The translations under genes and the position numbers were made by a program. A stretch of DNA of 64,000 bases from Terfezia claveryi (Eukaryota > Ascomycota > Pezizomycetes > Pezizales > Pezizaceae): positions 1 to 64,000 of the forward strand of contig WHUX01000240.1 in assembly GCA_015179025.1 (NCBI GenBank). The letters are read 5' to 3'. This document shows, piece by piece, positions 50,579 to 63,068 of the stretch (position 1 is the stretch's first letter; every line of letters begins with the position of its first letter). The notes beneath the pieces are model-generated. The model saw nothing but the letters and a program-made list of their open reading frames with translations. It did no database searches and had not been told where the DNA came from.

Positions 50579-51021
50579 TGACGGTATAGGCTATGGTGTA
50601 AATGATTAGCTATAAATGTAACTCTAAGGAGTGCACGCAATAGCCAAACTATACTACACTAGCATGGTATAGTTTTAAGTTGCTATATGTATTACTATGA
50701 GTTTCATAGGCAATAGTATAGATGTAGACTATAGACAAAAGGCAACTTGTATTAAAGACTCAATATACAAGATGTTATATGAAGAGCAAGAACAAAGAAT
50801 ACAACTATGGCCTCATATATATACAGTTGTCTATTCTATAATATCATTATATACATAAGGAAGATTACACATGTGATACTCAATATCTCATCAATCTGAG
50901 ATTTGGAATAAACTCTATCTAACTCTTAAAGTGTAATAATCATTGCTTGTGATCACAGGTGATAGTCCATAACAGAGTCCATGACAATGTCTATGATAGT
51001 CCTGTGACATGGCCCATGACA
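50579..51021 (-). repeat. 3' LTR of the chromodomain gypsy element
   Basis: 443 bp, aligned over its full length with the repeat at 55942-56384. The differences are mostly transitions (G/A and C/T), as expected from RIP after insertion. Confidence 0.92.
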
Positions 51022-51099
51022 GTATCCCCCCTTTAAGGCAAAAGTCCTTTGAGGCTTTAAGTAGTAGTGTCTTCTAGTAGGGGTCCTGGTTTATCAGGG

Positions 51100-54000
51100 T
51101 ATCGAGCATGAAATTGATTAATAACTCATAATTTATTGATATTGATAGCTGGTTCCCAGTTTGGGTTATCATAACCTACTCATTTGATTAAGTATTGGAG
51201 TTTTTTCCATCATATCTAAGAATCTAGAATTTCCTCTATATACTATTCTTCTTTATTGTCAATTATAATGGGTGGAGGTAGAAAATTCTTTTGCCCAGGT
51301 AGAGGATTATTATCTGCAGGATATAGGAATGATATATACTATACTTGATGATATTGAATTGTAGGTGGAAAGTTAAGTTCGTAGGTGTATGGAGATATGA
51401 CCTTTGATATCTTGTATAGTCCTATGTATTTATAATCCAATTTCTTGCTTGGTTGTTATATAGTAATATGTTATACATTGAACCATACTGAATCTCCTTC
51501 TTTGAATATGGGTGCTGGTGTTTGTTGCTTGTCTGCTTATTCTTGTTGCTTTGCTTAAGCTCTTACCATTTTATATTATAAATAATCTGTGAGTTCTTTT
51601 ATCTTTGTTGTTAATTTTATGGAATTCCATTCTCCTTGTTCCTTTAGTGTGATTGACAAATCAAATTGCTAGTGTAGATCTCGACCATAGTTAGTGAAGA
51701 ATGGGGATACACCTGTTGTTTCTGATGCTTGGTTATTTGATGCAAATTCAGCTAAGTAAAACTAATTTTCCCAATCATCCTGCAGATAATTAATGTATAT
51801 CTATAGATACTACTCTAATATAGCATTTATCTATTCTGTTTGACCATCAGTTTGTAGATGAATGGACTTGAATTCAATAACTTCACCTGAAGGATTTTAT
51901 ATAATGCCTTCCAGAACTTTGTAATAAATTATGTTCCTCTATCCAAAATACTTGTTTTAGATAAGCCATAAAGTTGGAAAATATGTCTTACATAGAGGTC
52001 TGCTAGTTTTTCAGCTGTAGTAGTATTGTAACAAGGTATAAAGTAATGCATTTTTGTCAACTGGCAAACTACTACTAGAATTGCATTATATCTATTCAAT
52101 CATAGTAGTCCTATAATAAAATCTATTAAAATATCTTGCCAAGCTCCTTGCGGTATTGATAGTAGTCGTAAAATTCCGAAAGGAGCATGTTATAATATTT
52201 TTGATCATTGACAGGGATAATAATTGTGAATATAGCAATCTACTTCCTTATACATTTGTAGCTAATAGTATTGTCATAATAATAATTCAAGAGTTTTAGG
52301 ATGTCCTGGATATCCTGCTATTAGGGTTGTATGATGATCCTTAATTAATTGTAGCTTCAGAGGATTATAGTTTAGTATGTAAATTTTCCCCTGAAATTTC
52401 AGCTTGCCATTATCCTCTTTATATTCCACTAAAGAAATATTCTTTAATTGTTTTTGTCTTTATTAAAGTTTCTTTAATGTTTCTTGTAGTACTAGATCAA
52501 TAGCAAATTCCTATTGGAATAGATCCTTAATAGATTGGCCTACTTCTATTGTTGCATTTATCACTAGGTTATAGAGTTTTAGTACTACTTGGTATTGGAA
52601 TTGGGTATATTCATCCCCTTCTTTGGGAAGGTCTCTTGACCTTTTTATGAGGGCATTTGGTTTTCCAGCCGATTTTCTAGGTCGGTAAATTATTTTGAAA
52701 TTGAAGCGAGATAAGTGCTCTGACCATCTTGTTTGGTGTCTATTTAATAGTTTTGTAGATATTAAGTATTCTAGATTTCTGTGGTCAGAGAGTACTTTAA
52801 TGGAGTGGATGGTGGATTCTAGTTCTAGTCTCTATTCTTTAAAACATTGGATGATTGCTATTAATTCTTTGTTGTATATTTTGTAGTTGCCCTCAGCTGG
52901 AGAATGTTTCTTTGAGGAATATGTAACAGGATGTAGTATTCCATTTTTGTCATATTATGATAGTATTCCAGCTAAAATGTAGTCTAATACATTAATTTCT
53001 ATAAGTATTTTATTTTCTGGCTCAAAATGTTAGAGGATAGGAGTGGTAGTGAATACTTTCTTAAGATGTTGGAATACTAATTTGTATTCCTTATCCTATT
53101 TCTATGTTGTATCCTTTTTGATAAGCCTTACTATAGGTACTACTATTGTGGAGAAATCTTTGATAAACCATCGATAGAAATTAGTAAATCCTAGGAAAGA
53201 TTTAGCATCATGTAGGTTAATTGGGGATTCCTAGTCAATAATGGCTTTGACTTTCACAAGGTCCATCTGTACACTACTTACAGATATTATCATGCTAAGA
53301 TATTGTACTTTTGTTTTATGGAATTCACATTTTTCTGATTTTAGGTATAATCTAGCTTTTTATAGTACTTTTAATACTTTTGATATATGGTGTTTATGTT
53401 CTTCTAGTATATTGCTATATATTAGAATGTTATCCAAGTAAGCTGTACAGAAATTATCTAGAAATGGATGGAGAACATCATTAATAAAGTGTTGGAAACT
53501 GGCTGGGGCATTTGTAAGGCTGAATGGCATAACAAGTGTTTCGAATTGACTATAGCATGTTCAGAATGCTTTTTTCTATTCTTCTCCTTCTGCTATTCTA
53601 ATTAGATTGTATGTAGTTCGAATATCTAGTATTGTATAGTAATGAGCTTTTAATAGTCTGGTAAGGGTTTTGCATATCAAAGGTAATAGATATTAGTTGT
53701 TAATAGTACTATCATTTAATCCTCGATAATCAACACATAACTGTAATGACCCATTTTTTTTCTTGACAAATAATATAAGGGCTCCAGCAGACAATAATAA
53801 AGCATGTATGAATCCTTTTGATAGGTTTTTATCTATCCATTCTTTTAGGGCTTGTAGTTCTAGTTTAGATAGGGAATATAGAGGTCCAAATAGTGGTGTA
53901 AATCCCTCTTTTAGTGGGATTTTGTGATCATAGGGTCGGTGGGGTGGAAGTACTTTTATGATTGCTTTTTTGAAGAGGGGTAAATATTTATGGTATTCTG

Positions 54001-54625
54001 TGTGAAGGAGTTCTTTTATTTTGTCATCTTTAGTCTGAAGTTCCTGTTTAGCTAGCTTGAGAGCTTGATGGAGCTCATAGATAGTGAGACAGAAGGGTTA
54101 TTCTATTCCTTTCCCTTTTTTGATTAGGTTACTGAATGTAGAGCCAGCTATTATGGCAATTTAAGGTCCTTATGGAATCGGTATAAAAATCCTAGTAATT
54201 GATAAGGATTTTGGTAGCAGTATTATATACAATATTAAGAATCAAAGGTAATTGTATTTTGTGTAAATCGTATTCTGACATCATGATACCAAAGTCAAGG
54301 TATTCTCAATATTAAGGAGTAATATCTAAGTTTAGTAACAAATAAGAATAGCTGTTCTTGGTATTATCTAATAGTCATTTATATTTTTATCATATAAGTG
54401 ATAATTCTAGATTCGATTGGTTGTCCATTGATTACTTCCAGTATTCGAAGTTCTCTTAGTTTATATAGTAGAAGTTTGTGATAGCTTGCAAAATCTTGAT
54501 CTATAAATACATACTCTGTAGCTCTATAATCTATAAGTACATATGTAGGAATGAGGTTATTATTATCTTTTATTTCACAAGTAACTATAAGATGATTTCC
54601 TTCCAATTCTTCTTCTGACATAGAG
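51100..54625 (-). pseudogene. Pol of the chromodomain gypsy element (protease, RT, RNase H, integrase, chromodomain)
   Basis: Protease region 54379-54621 keeps VLIDYRATEYVFID (usually a DSGA-type site). RT near 53710-53780 reads FVKKKNGSLQLCVDYRGLN, and near 53420-53450 [10 protein letters not shown], where the catalytic YxDD has become YLDN. RNase H near 52870-52925 reads [20 protein letters not shown]. Integrase near 51800-51860 reads LQTDGQTE, the block with the catalytic Glu, followed by NYLQDDWEN. The chromodomain near 51160-51250 reads YIEEILDS, LQYLIK and GYDNPNWEPA with TAG and TGA at positions that are normally Trp, Arg or Gln. Many stops make it non-functional. Confidence 0.9.
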
Positions 54626-54949
54626 CATAATGATAAACTAGAAATACAAGAGAAGATTTCGATAGCCTTATATCAGTACCATCTTGTTAAAGTGAGGCTA
54701 TTCTTTTAGTATTAGTGGGGTTGGTTCATGTATAGTAGCTTTTGCTACCTGAATAGGATAGCATTGGGTTTGAGGACAAGTCTTTACTCTATGACTTAAT
54801 CCGCCACACTAATAGCAATGGTCTTCTACCAAGTATTTAGCTCGTTCCTTTAGAGATATTTTTTTTTGGGTAGCTAAAAGGTCCATTAGTCCTGCATATG
54901 TTCCTGTTGCTGTGGATGTAGTAACAGTCGGTGCCATAGGAGAGTTTGA

Positions 54950-55880
54950 TATAGAATGAGATATTTAAGTTGGTTAGTGCAGAGATTGGAAGTTGCAAGG
55001 CGATTAGTGAACTATAACTGTAAGGCTCATCATCAAGTATTAAGGTATTGACATACAGCAACAAAATCATCAAAGATAGTTAGTTTAGGATGTACTGCTA
55101 AGAGATCTTATTGCAATTGATAAGAGAGGCCTCTATTTAGGGCAACTAACTTAGCTACATCATTCCAGGTAGTTTTGGCTACATATCATTAAAATTCTAC
55201 AAAGTACATTGCAAAGTCTTGAGTACCTTGTATAATACTATGAAGCTTATATTCAGCATTCATAATTCGATTGGGATCTCTAAATGCATTTTCTAGGATT
55301 ATAACAAGAGCCCCTAAGTCAGTTAAATTGATAGTATTGTTCTAGACATATAGTATAACTTGGTCAAGTGTATCTTTAGAAAGTGAGTTAACTGTAAGAT
55401 GTAACTTGGCTTGTTCATTAGCATATGTAGCAGCTTTAAGATGCAGCTGTGTTAAGAAAGGATGTAGTTTGTTTCAATCTTTACCAATGAATTTTTTAGA
55501 GTTTGGAATTTTTTTAGTTCGAATTCCTTCTAGTTGATTTCTAGCTAACGTAGTGCTAACAGCTTGATTGTCTTATAGTTGAGCTTATAGATCCTCGATA
55601 GCAGTTTCCAGAATATCTATTTGTTCTCTAGCTTCTTGTGAAGCTGTATAAGATTATTTATTGAGTTGTTGATGTAAATTAGTATTTTCAACTTGTAGTA
55701 CTATAACATCAATGCTTCAGTCTGGAAGGCTAATAATTCAATCCAGAAGGGTAATGGTTTCTTGAACAATAGTAGTGTAATCATTATTGGTATTGGCAGG
55801 GTCTACTTCTGCTCGCAATCTTGCAAGTAGGTCTATGACCTCTAATGGTAACTCAATAATAGGCTGCTTTGATTGAAACA
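54950..55880 (-). pseudogene. Gag of the chromodomain gypsy element
   Basis: An ATG at 55880, 62 nt inside the 5' LTR, opens MFQSKQPIIELPLEVIDLL on the minus strand. Downstream stop-broken pieces include KFIGKD, LHLKAATYANEQAKLHLTV, LENAFRDPNRIMNAEYKLH and GTQDFAMYFVEF, the layout of fungal Ty3/Gypsy capsid proteins. A region with Cys and His near 54780-54840 may be the remains of the zinc knuckle. Confidence 0.8.
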
Positions 55881-55941
55881 TAGTAATTATAGAATTTGAG
55901 ACAAAGTCATACTCAGTAGAGTGTAGGAATACAATATAATG

Positions 55942-56384
55942 TGACAGCGTAGGCTATAGTATAGACGATTGGCTATGAATGTAACTCTAAGAAGTGCATG
56001 CAATGGCCAAACTATACCATACTAGCATAGTATAGTTTTAAGTTGCTATATGTATTGCTGTGGGTTTGGTAGACAATAGTATAGATATAGACTATAGACA
56101 AAAGGCAACTTATATTAAAGACTCAATATACAAGATGTTGCATAAAGAGCAAGAACAAAGAATACAACTATGGCCTCATATATATACAGTTGTCCATTCT
56201 ATAATATCATTATATACATAAGGAAGATTATGAATATAATACTTAATATCTCATCAATCTGAGACTCAAAATAAACCCTGTCTGACTCTTAAAGTGTAAT
56301 AATCATTGCTTGTGATCACAAATGATAGTCCATGACAGAGTCCATGATAATGTCTGTAATAGTCTCATAATATGGCCTATGACA
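55942..56384 (-). repeat. 5' LTR of the chromodomain gypsy element
   Basis: 443-bp partner of the repeat at 50579-51021. On the minus strand it begins TGTCATAGGCC and ends GCTGTCA. Confidence 0.92.
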
Positions 56385-59300
56385 ATTAGCTATTTTATAC
56401 TTACTTTCTAAACTAAAGAAACTGCTAAATCTGAGGCTTATAAAACAGCAACTAGCTTAGCTACTTAATTAGTTTAGGATAAATAAGTAGAAAAAAACTT
56501 TCTTCAGTTGTTATTATTCTTTTTTCTGAAGTAGATACTAATGCTTACTTAAGTATTTTAAGTTCCATTTATATAATAGGCTCTATTATAGTATACAAAT
56601 AGCAAATTTAGAATTTCTTACTTCTTTGGAATATATTCTTAAAGATAGGTTACCTCCTAATCTTTTTTCTAATCTATACCAATTATTTTCATATCCTTCT
56701 ACTCTTTACTTATAGTTTAAAGTTATTACTTATTTTTATATATATTCTAGCCATTTTATTAGCAACCACTATCTCCGTAGTTTTGTATATTTAGACTTAA
56801 TATTATACTCTGAAATTCAGGCTTACTACTCAGCTATTTTCTCTTTTATCTTATCTTTTTGAATAATAGAAATCAGAGCCTTTATATTAGTATAAATAAT
56901 TATAGAGAATCTTGACTATAATATTATAAACCATATCTCCTTTAAGGATCTCACTATAGCTAAACATTCCTTCTTCAGTTCAGAGTAATAAAATTCTATA
57001 TCTATAAACATATAAGAAATAAACTAAATTACTCTTTTCTTTTCTTCATAAAATCCTTTCCCAATTTTTTATAGTCTATCTTAATTGACTAATTCTAATT
57101 AAAATAAGATAGCTCTAAACCCTATTTTAGAAATACAAATAGACAAATAGTATTGTATTCTATAGGCTCTACTAAGAATTATATTTTTTTTAATTAATTT
57201 ATTGATACTTTCAAATGCCTATTATTAATGATCACTTTAGCAAAAACCTATAATTGTTATCTTCTCTATTTTAGTGTCTAAGGTTTGTATAACTGCTTTT
57301 TTTATAATTTTAGCCAATTCAGTTTTATCCAGAATTAATATTTTTAAGTATATTATTATATATAAAAAGATCTTAATTTTTTTATTTGAGGTTAGGATTA
57401 GGTACCTACTAATTTTTTTCCTTTTGAAGTTACTTACTCATAAAATATATATTTACTTATTATCTAAATTAGAAGCTCCTACTAGTATACTTAAGAGATT
57501 GATATTTTTGATAAATAATTTTGACTTAGGTAGTTTTAATAAGAAGTTAACTTACTTCAACCTTAAGAAATATTTCTTATATATAAAAAGAAATATCTAT
57601 AGAAATATATTTACTACACTATAGTTATCATCAAAGAAATATTGAAATACTATATATATAAGGATTTTAAGGGTATTTAAAATTATTATAAGTTTAGAAT
57701 TAGGTTTTAAGATTGTACTAAAAGTTAAATTATTAAGGTGAGTATATATAGCTAAAGTATTTGTTAACTCTATTGGTATTCTTATATAATACTATGACCT
57801 AAAAATTGCATTAAATATTATTTTATAAATATGAAAAGTGTAAATGGATATTATATAGAACTTATATACCATATTTGAAGTAAAAAAATATCTGTACTTA
57901 AGTTTCACTAAATTTTCTAAGATTGATTCTATCCTTTTTATAGAATAGTTAGTTTTAATCATGACTTTATTTAAGAAGCAATAAGTATAAATTATTTTCA
58001 ATAGCTATGTTTTTCTTATAATAGAGTTAATAACTATATCCTTCTTTAGGACAAATATACTTTTTATAGCCTATAGAGAGGATTCTCTAGTAATCACGAC
58101 TCCTTCTATACTTGGTAGGATTTCTGTTTACTAGTAAATTTCATTCTTTATATAAATTAGATCTTTTGTTTAGTATAAACAGATATTTGAATATGTTAGG
58201 ATAGTATATTTGACTAAGTTTATAGTTAGAAGGTACTTAATTTTCTCTACAAAAAGGTCTTTTTAATAGAAAAGTAGGTGAATAGCCTTCTGTTTTTCTT
58301 TTATAGTTAATATATCCCTAATTTTAATTTTTAAGTTATTGAATTAATTTTCCTGTTCTTTTATAAGAGATTGATCTATAGGTAATATTTGTTGAAACTA
58401 GATAAGTTTTTATTCTATAAAAAAGAAGGGTTATTTTCAAAGACTTCCTCTTTAAGTAATAATAGTAAAGTATATCTACTTAGAATAATTATCTTTTCCT
58501 TTTACTCTAGCTTATCTTTAGGCCAATTAATACTTAGACTATCCTTATCTTCTTTTAGTTTATCTTCAGATTTCTTACTTCTTTACTCTCTCTTCTTTAT
58601 CCTTTCATTCTTTATCTAAATGTTTCTACTAATCTTATAAACCTCAAAATCCTTCTTAGTAATAGATACTATCTTTAAAAAATATATTATCTATCGAAGT
58701 TATTGTTAGTACAAGATAAATATGATTCCCTTTTACTATATAGTTATTTACTAAAAATATACTCTATATACTCTTTACTTATATCTACACTTAATCTAAT
58801 ATCTCCCTCTTCTATTACTTATAAACCTCCTGTAAACCTCACTACTAAACTAATCCTCTTTAGGATATTTTACCTCTTTTTGGTCTTGTTCTAAACTACT
58901 TCTTTTACTATCTTTTTTTACTTCTCTTATTTGAACTACTTGTAGGTATACAAGTTTAAACCTTTTTAACTCTCTTTCTTTTCTAGTCTTAACCTTTGCT
59001 ACTTTATAAATATAAAAACAATAATATAAAGTTATAATATATCCTTTAACATAATAATTACTACCTATTCAATAAATACAGGATATATCTTTAATAAAAT
59101 TATAACAAAACAGAACTCCTTCTAGTTTTGTCTTGAATATATAAGAAACTTATAAATCTTCTACCTGCTTATTCTCTATCTCCTTAGCTACTAACAACTG
59201 TAATTACTTAATTCCTCTAGGATTATTAATTCGATATCTAACAATAGGTTAATCATTATCTATTATTATTATACTTTTCTCTAATTCTCTATATCTTTAT

Positions 59301-60200
59301 AACCTTTTGAATACTTTATATCTTTCTTTTACCTTATATCTGACCTAGAGTATTTAAATAGATTCATCTTCTTTTTTTTATTACTTTCTTTTAAATCTAC
59401 CTTTTATTCTTTTAATTGCTCAGTTATTTCTTTTATAATCTTTATAATAATTACTTAGATTTTTTCTTAGCTTAGAGTGATCTCTTCCCTTTCTCTTTCT
59501 ATAAAATCTGTCTGAGGGATTTACTTGTTCAGATTCAATATAACCTTTAGATACTTTGTTACTTTAAAATCTTAAGATACTATTACTTTATAAAGTCTTT
59601 TATTAGTATTACAAATAGTATAAGTATATTCCAAATAATCTGAAAATACTTTAAATTAATATAATCACTTCCTGCCTAACAATAAAGAATATAATTAGAG
59701 TATACCCATTTCATATGCTCAAATATTTATGATGATCTAAACAATTTCTATATTAAATTATATATAATATTAAATAGTTTATATTTTATTAGTAGCAGTT
59801 TATATTATAATATTATTATTTTTAACTAACTTCAGCCCCAAATACTCAGTAGTACTCTAGAGCATTAGATTTACTACTATACCTCTATTAATGAGAATCT
59901 TCCTAATTTAATATATATTTCAATATTCTACTCCTATAGTAATACTAACCCTTCTATATAGAAATTAATAATATTTATAGTAGGTTCTACTATAAAGATA
60001 CTTCATTTTTAAGAGAAGAATATATACTGAAGAACCAAATAAGAGCTTCAATAGTATTACTAACTTAGAAAAGAAGAAAAGATGGAGAGATTATAAAAAT
60101 AGAATTGTACTTAAAAAATACTATTTATTTTATCTCTTCTAAAAACTCTCTCCTTTGAGCTCTTCTATAAAAACTCTATAATAATTATATTCTCTAATAT
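56385..60200 (-). pseudogene. Old Ty3/Gypsy element, 5' part with RT and RNase H
   Basis: On the minus strand, 57792-58001 encodes an open RT piece: VMIKTNYSIKRIESILENL, YRYFFTSNMVYKFYIISIYT and HIYKIIFNAIF, the palm/finger block after the first catalytic region. Further along, at about 56750-57000, it reads EFYYSELKKECLAIVRSLKE, then IIIYTNIKALISII and EKIAE, an RNase H block (usually YSSELECLAIVR and YTDHEAL; here Asp has become Asn). RT-RNase H here and integrase at 49.6-50.0 kb are in the right order for one element split by the insertion at 50579-56384. The part from about 58000 to 60200 should be protease and gag but I cannot read it. Confidence 0.72.
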
Positions 60201-60279
60201 TGTATTATAATAACATTATTATTAATAAGTAAGACTAACTTTTATATAAATCCCCCTCAAACTAGCTATCATACTAATA

Positions 60280-60810
60280 TATATCTCTCTTGATACTTAA
60301 ATAAATCTATTTGACTGTCTTATTATATGTTTTTATCTTGACACTTGAATAAGCCTATTTAACTATTATTTTACATGTTTTTATTCTGATACTCAAATAA
60401 GGCTATTTAACTCTCAAATATCTACTAGCTTATTTTGATACCCAAATAACTCTATTTAACTATCAAATCTCTTACTTATATAATATCTTAACAACTTTAT
60501 TCAACTATCAAATCTCATACTTATTTAATACCTAAATAACTCTATTAGACTATCAAATATCTACTTACTTATTTTGATACCCAAACAACTCTATTTGACT
60601 ATTAAATCTCTTGCTTATTTAATACTTAAATACTTCTATTCAACTGTCAAATCTCTTACTTATTTAATACCCAAACAACTCCATTCAACTATCAAATATC
60701 TATTTGACTAGTATATTAAACTCTTAATTTGATACTCGAATAAGTTTGTTTAAGTATCAGTATTTGTTCTTTTTTTTAACACTTAAGCAAGTCTATTCAA
60801 GTATTAGTAT
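60280..60810. repeat. Degenerate 45-50-bp tandem repeat array
   Basis: A unit like ACCCAAATAACTCTATTTAA followed by CTATCAAATCTCTTACTTAT recurs about ten times; the CAAAT core falls at about 60414, 60464, 60509, 60554, 60603, 60648 and 60693, giving 45-50-bp spacing. Units differ mainly by transitions. The array lies in the mutated block near the presumed 5' end of the old gypsy element. Confidence 0.82.
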
Positions 60811-61199
60811 TAACAAATAAATTACTAAAAACAAATAGTATTTATTCAAATAACTAAAATTACTAGTAAATGAAAACAAATAACTAATTAAATTTAACTC
60901 TGAAAAAAACTAAAAAAAATCAAACTTTTCCCTATTCTTTTCTATTCTCTACTATATTCAACATCCTTAATATGAGTTGATATCCTTATTAACTAAATAA
61001 AATACCAACTCAAAATAAATGAATACTAAGAAAAACAACTTAACTAAATATATTATGATCTATAAAACTTATATAACTCCTTAAAAAAAACATCTAAATA
61101 TAATAAAAACATTAATAATATCCTAAAAAAAAAAAACTATCTATATATTCTCAACTAAAGAAAAAGATAATATACTCTCTGAAAAAGAAAAACCAAAAT
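60811..61199. other. AT-rich end of the mutated block
   Basis: No gene seen. AT-rich sequence with A-runs leads to the sharp return to normal composition at about 61190. Confidence 0.6.
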
Positions 61200-61391
61200 T
61201 GTAACATGGGCTTGAGGGGATGAGGTAACCAAGAGGTATACCTGGTCAGTGGGCAAGATAATTGCATATGTAGAAACACTATGTATGTAATAGGGGAAAG
61301 CTGGGATAGAACAAGGATAAGGAGTAAGAGGTAAGAGGCAGGAGGCAGGAGACAAGAGGCAGAAGACATGCAAAAGCAGATACTATATATA
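61200..61391 (-). repeat. LTR fragment, family C, truncated copy
   Basis: Starting TGTAACATGGGCTTGAGG, this segment aligns with the first 170 bp of the LTR at 62360-62890 (TGTAACGACGGCTC..., shared GGGGTATACC-like and TAGGGGAAA blocks). It ends where another LTR begins at 61392, so it was probably cut by that insertion or by recombination. Confidence 0.65.
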
Positions 61392-62062
61392 TGTAATGAA
61401 TGGTACTAGATAGTATTTATTCCATACAGTTTATACAATCTATATCCGTAGGTATGAATGTTTGTGTATTTCGGTTTTGCTGAGGTAAGACCTCAGAAGG
61501 GTAGGGAGATTACTATATGGGACATTCCCGGAGGGAACAGTAATTAACTGGTGTAATCTATCTTATATGATTTATGCTATCTAAGCTATATGATCTTGAT
61601 CTGATTGGAATATAGGCTTGCTTGCTCTGTGTGCTTGCTTGTTGCTTCTTATGGATTCCAGAGGGAATCCAGCGGCCTATTTATACTTCTTTGAGATCTG
61701 ATGATTAAGGAAAATAAATACAATAAAGGGTGGCACACCAGAAGGTAGTATGCTATACAAAAGGGGTCATGTAGCCATTGTAATGAGTCACACAGCTTAA
61801 ACAATGGTCATGTGGCAATAGTAATGAGTACCATGCCTTAAACAGAGGTCACGCGGCTATAATGAGGGTATCTTCATATGGCAAGTGCCATGGAACTTCC
61901 CGTGGCAAATTCTGCATGCTATGGATGCTTATAAAGCAATAGGAGGTAGTTGAAGGCTAGTCCTACAACCGAGAGGCTTAGTTATATAACATAGTAGTAA
62001 TATAGGAAATACAAAAGTATATAATCAATTATATAAGCAATGAAACAATGTTCTCCATTACA
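61392..62062 (-). repeat. LTR, family D, copy 1
   Basis: 671 bp bounded by TGTAATG and CATTACA, a 7-bp inverted terminus with TG...CA ends. On the minus strand it follows a purine-rich TAGGGAAG, which could be the polypurine tract, so it may be a 3' LTR on that strand. It aligns with 63510-64000. No matching target duplication is seen at its two sides, as expected for an LTR attached to internal sequence. Confidence 0.78.
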
Positions 62063-62359
62063 CTTCCCTACATAGAAGGATTTTCTATCCTTACTTCTCT
62101 CACTCTACCATATTGGTTTCCATACATTCTAAGGTTTGATATATTGTTAATACATTTGCATTAACATGAATATCCTTAGTGTTTCCTTAACTCATGATTC
62201 TATCCTATTCTTATTGAATGAGAGCTCGGGTCTCATCTCTGGTTCGTGGTCTTTGTTTTTCTTTAGTTCTTCGATGTCTCTTGAATGTATCTTCCATACT
62301 TTGGGTTATCTAGAAGTCTTAAAGAATTACGGTAGTGATATCCTTGGCGTTTACCCAGG
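62063..62359 (-). other. Possible internal remnant next to LTR copy 1
   Basis: About 300 bp of ordinary composition between two LTRs. On the minus strand, before the purine tract at about 62063-62070, short peptides such as PKYGRYIQETSKN can be read but I do not recognise a domain. Confidence 0.4.
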
Positions 62360-62890
62360 TGTAACGACGGCTCTGGGGACAAGGCAACTAAGGGGTATAC
62401 CGAGGTAAGGGCAAGGCTAGGGTAATACACACGTAGGAATGCTACGTGTGTGACTAGGGGAAAAGGCTAGGACGGGGGCAAGGGCCAGGGCGAGAGAGGC
62501 ACTAGAAAGTAGTAGGAGGCAGCAGAGCTGCAGAGCTATTTACGAGACAAGGAGGTACACAAAGGAGGTGCACAAGCGCAGGGAGAAGCAAGGTCCTATA
62601 TTAAGTATACAAGACGTTGGATGGGGATCTAATGATAGTGCGAGGGATAGGATCTATATATACATAACTCTGCTAGGGCAAGGGGGAAATAAGCTTCCCA
62701 AGATCCCTATTTCGGAAGCTAAGCAAAGGAATGATAACAATAACCCATCACTTGCATTGTAGGTAATGCCGAGGGCAATAATAATGATGACCCATTACCT
62801 GCAATCACAGTTAATGACAAAGACAACAATAACAATAACCCTTTACCTACGATCGCAGGTGATAGCGAGGACAACTGAGAACACTGTTGT
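62360..62890 (-). repeat. LTR, family C, of a Ty3/Gypsy element
   Basis: It begins TGTAACGACGG on the plus strand and ends close to a CCCCCC run at 62897-62903; on the minus strand this gives a purine tract AAAGGGGGG directly before the LTR, as in the 50579-56384 element. The exact right end (about 62880-62892) is not fixed. Within it, three copies of a 48-bp unit (AACCCATTACCTGCAATCAC and variants) lie at about 62737-62880. Confidence 0.7.
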
Positions 62891-62903
62891 GATACTATCC
62901 CCC

Positions 62904-63068
62904 CTTTAGGCTGGAGCTCCAGCAACTAGGAGGCCTGGGCACGACAACCGGCAAAATCAATACAGAAAACAACAACAAGGGTAAAAACAAGAACCCCAAC
63001 TCCAAACAACAACAAGAATGCAAAGGGTCTAACATCATTCACCTGGGTGAGGCTTCCTTATGTATCAT
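62904..63068. other. Untranslated 3' part of the gypsy element
   Basis: Short stretch between the chromodomain stop and the purine tract, rich in CAACAA. No gene. Confidence 0.5.

Larger units (their letters stand above)
50579..56384 (-). mobile_element. Complete but RIP-degraded Ty3/Gypsy chromodomain retrotransposon
   Basis: Two direct repeats of identical length (443 bp, 50579-51021 and 55942-56384) are LTRs starting TGTCAT and ending GTCA on the minus strand. The purine tract AAAGGGGGG sits just inside the left LTR (about 51026-51036). Reading on the minus strand from right to left: gag, protease, reverse transcriptase, RNase H, integrase and chromodomain, the order of chromoviruses in the sense of LTR retrotransposons. 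The element is 5806 bp and inserted between the RNase H and integrase regions of an older gypsy element. A possible target duplication ATTAG lies at both sides but is offset by two bases on the left. Confidence 0.92.
46350..61190. other. AT-rich, RIP-like transposon block
   Basis: About 14.8 kb is strikingly rich in A and T compared with both flanks. Every recognisable coding relic (DDE transposase, two Ty3/Gypsy elements) is interrupted by TAG, TAA and TGA at codons that would be CAG, CAA, TGG or CGA before C-to-T change on either strand. This is the signature of repeat-induced point mutation. The right edge is sharp near 61190, where normal composition resumes. Confidence 0.88.

Noticed and set aside
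57274..57624. 116-codon plus-strand open frame in the AT-rich block
   Set aside because: It is antisense to the reverse transcriptase relic and consists of Ile/Leu/Phe/Lys-rich text produced by AT-rich DNA.
46350..61190. Mitochondrial DNA insertion as explanation of the AT-rich block
   Set aside because: No mitochondrial gene is recognisable, while retrotransposon and transposase relics with RIP-type changes explain the composition.
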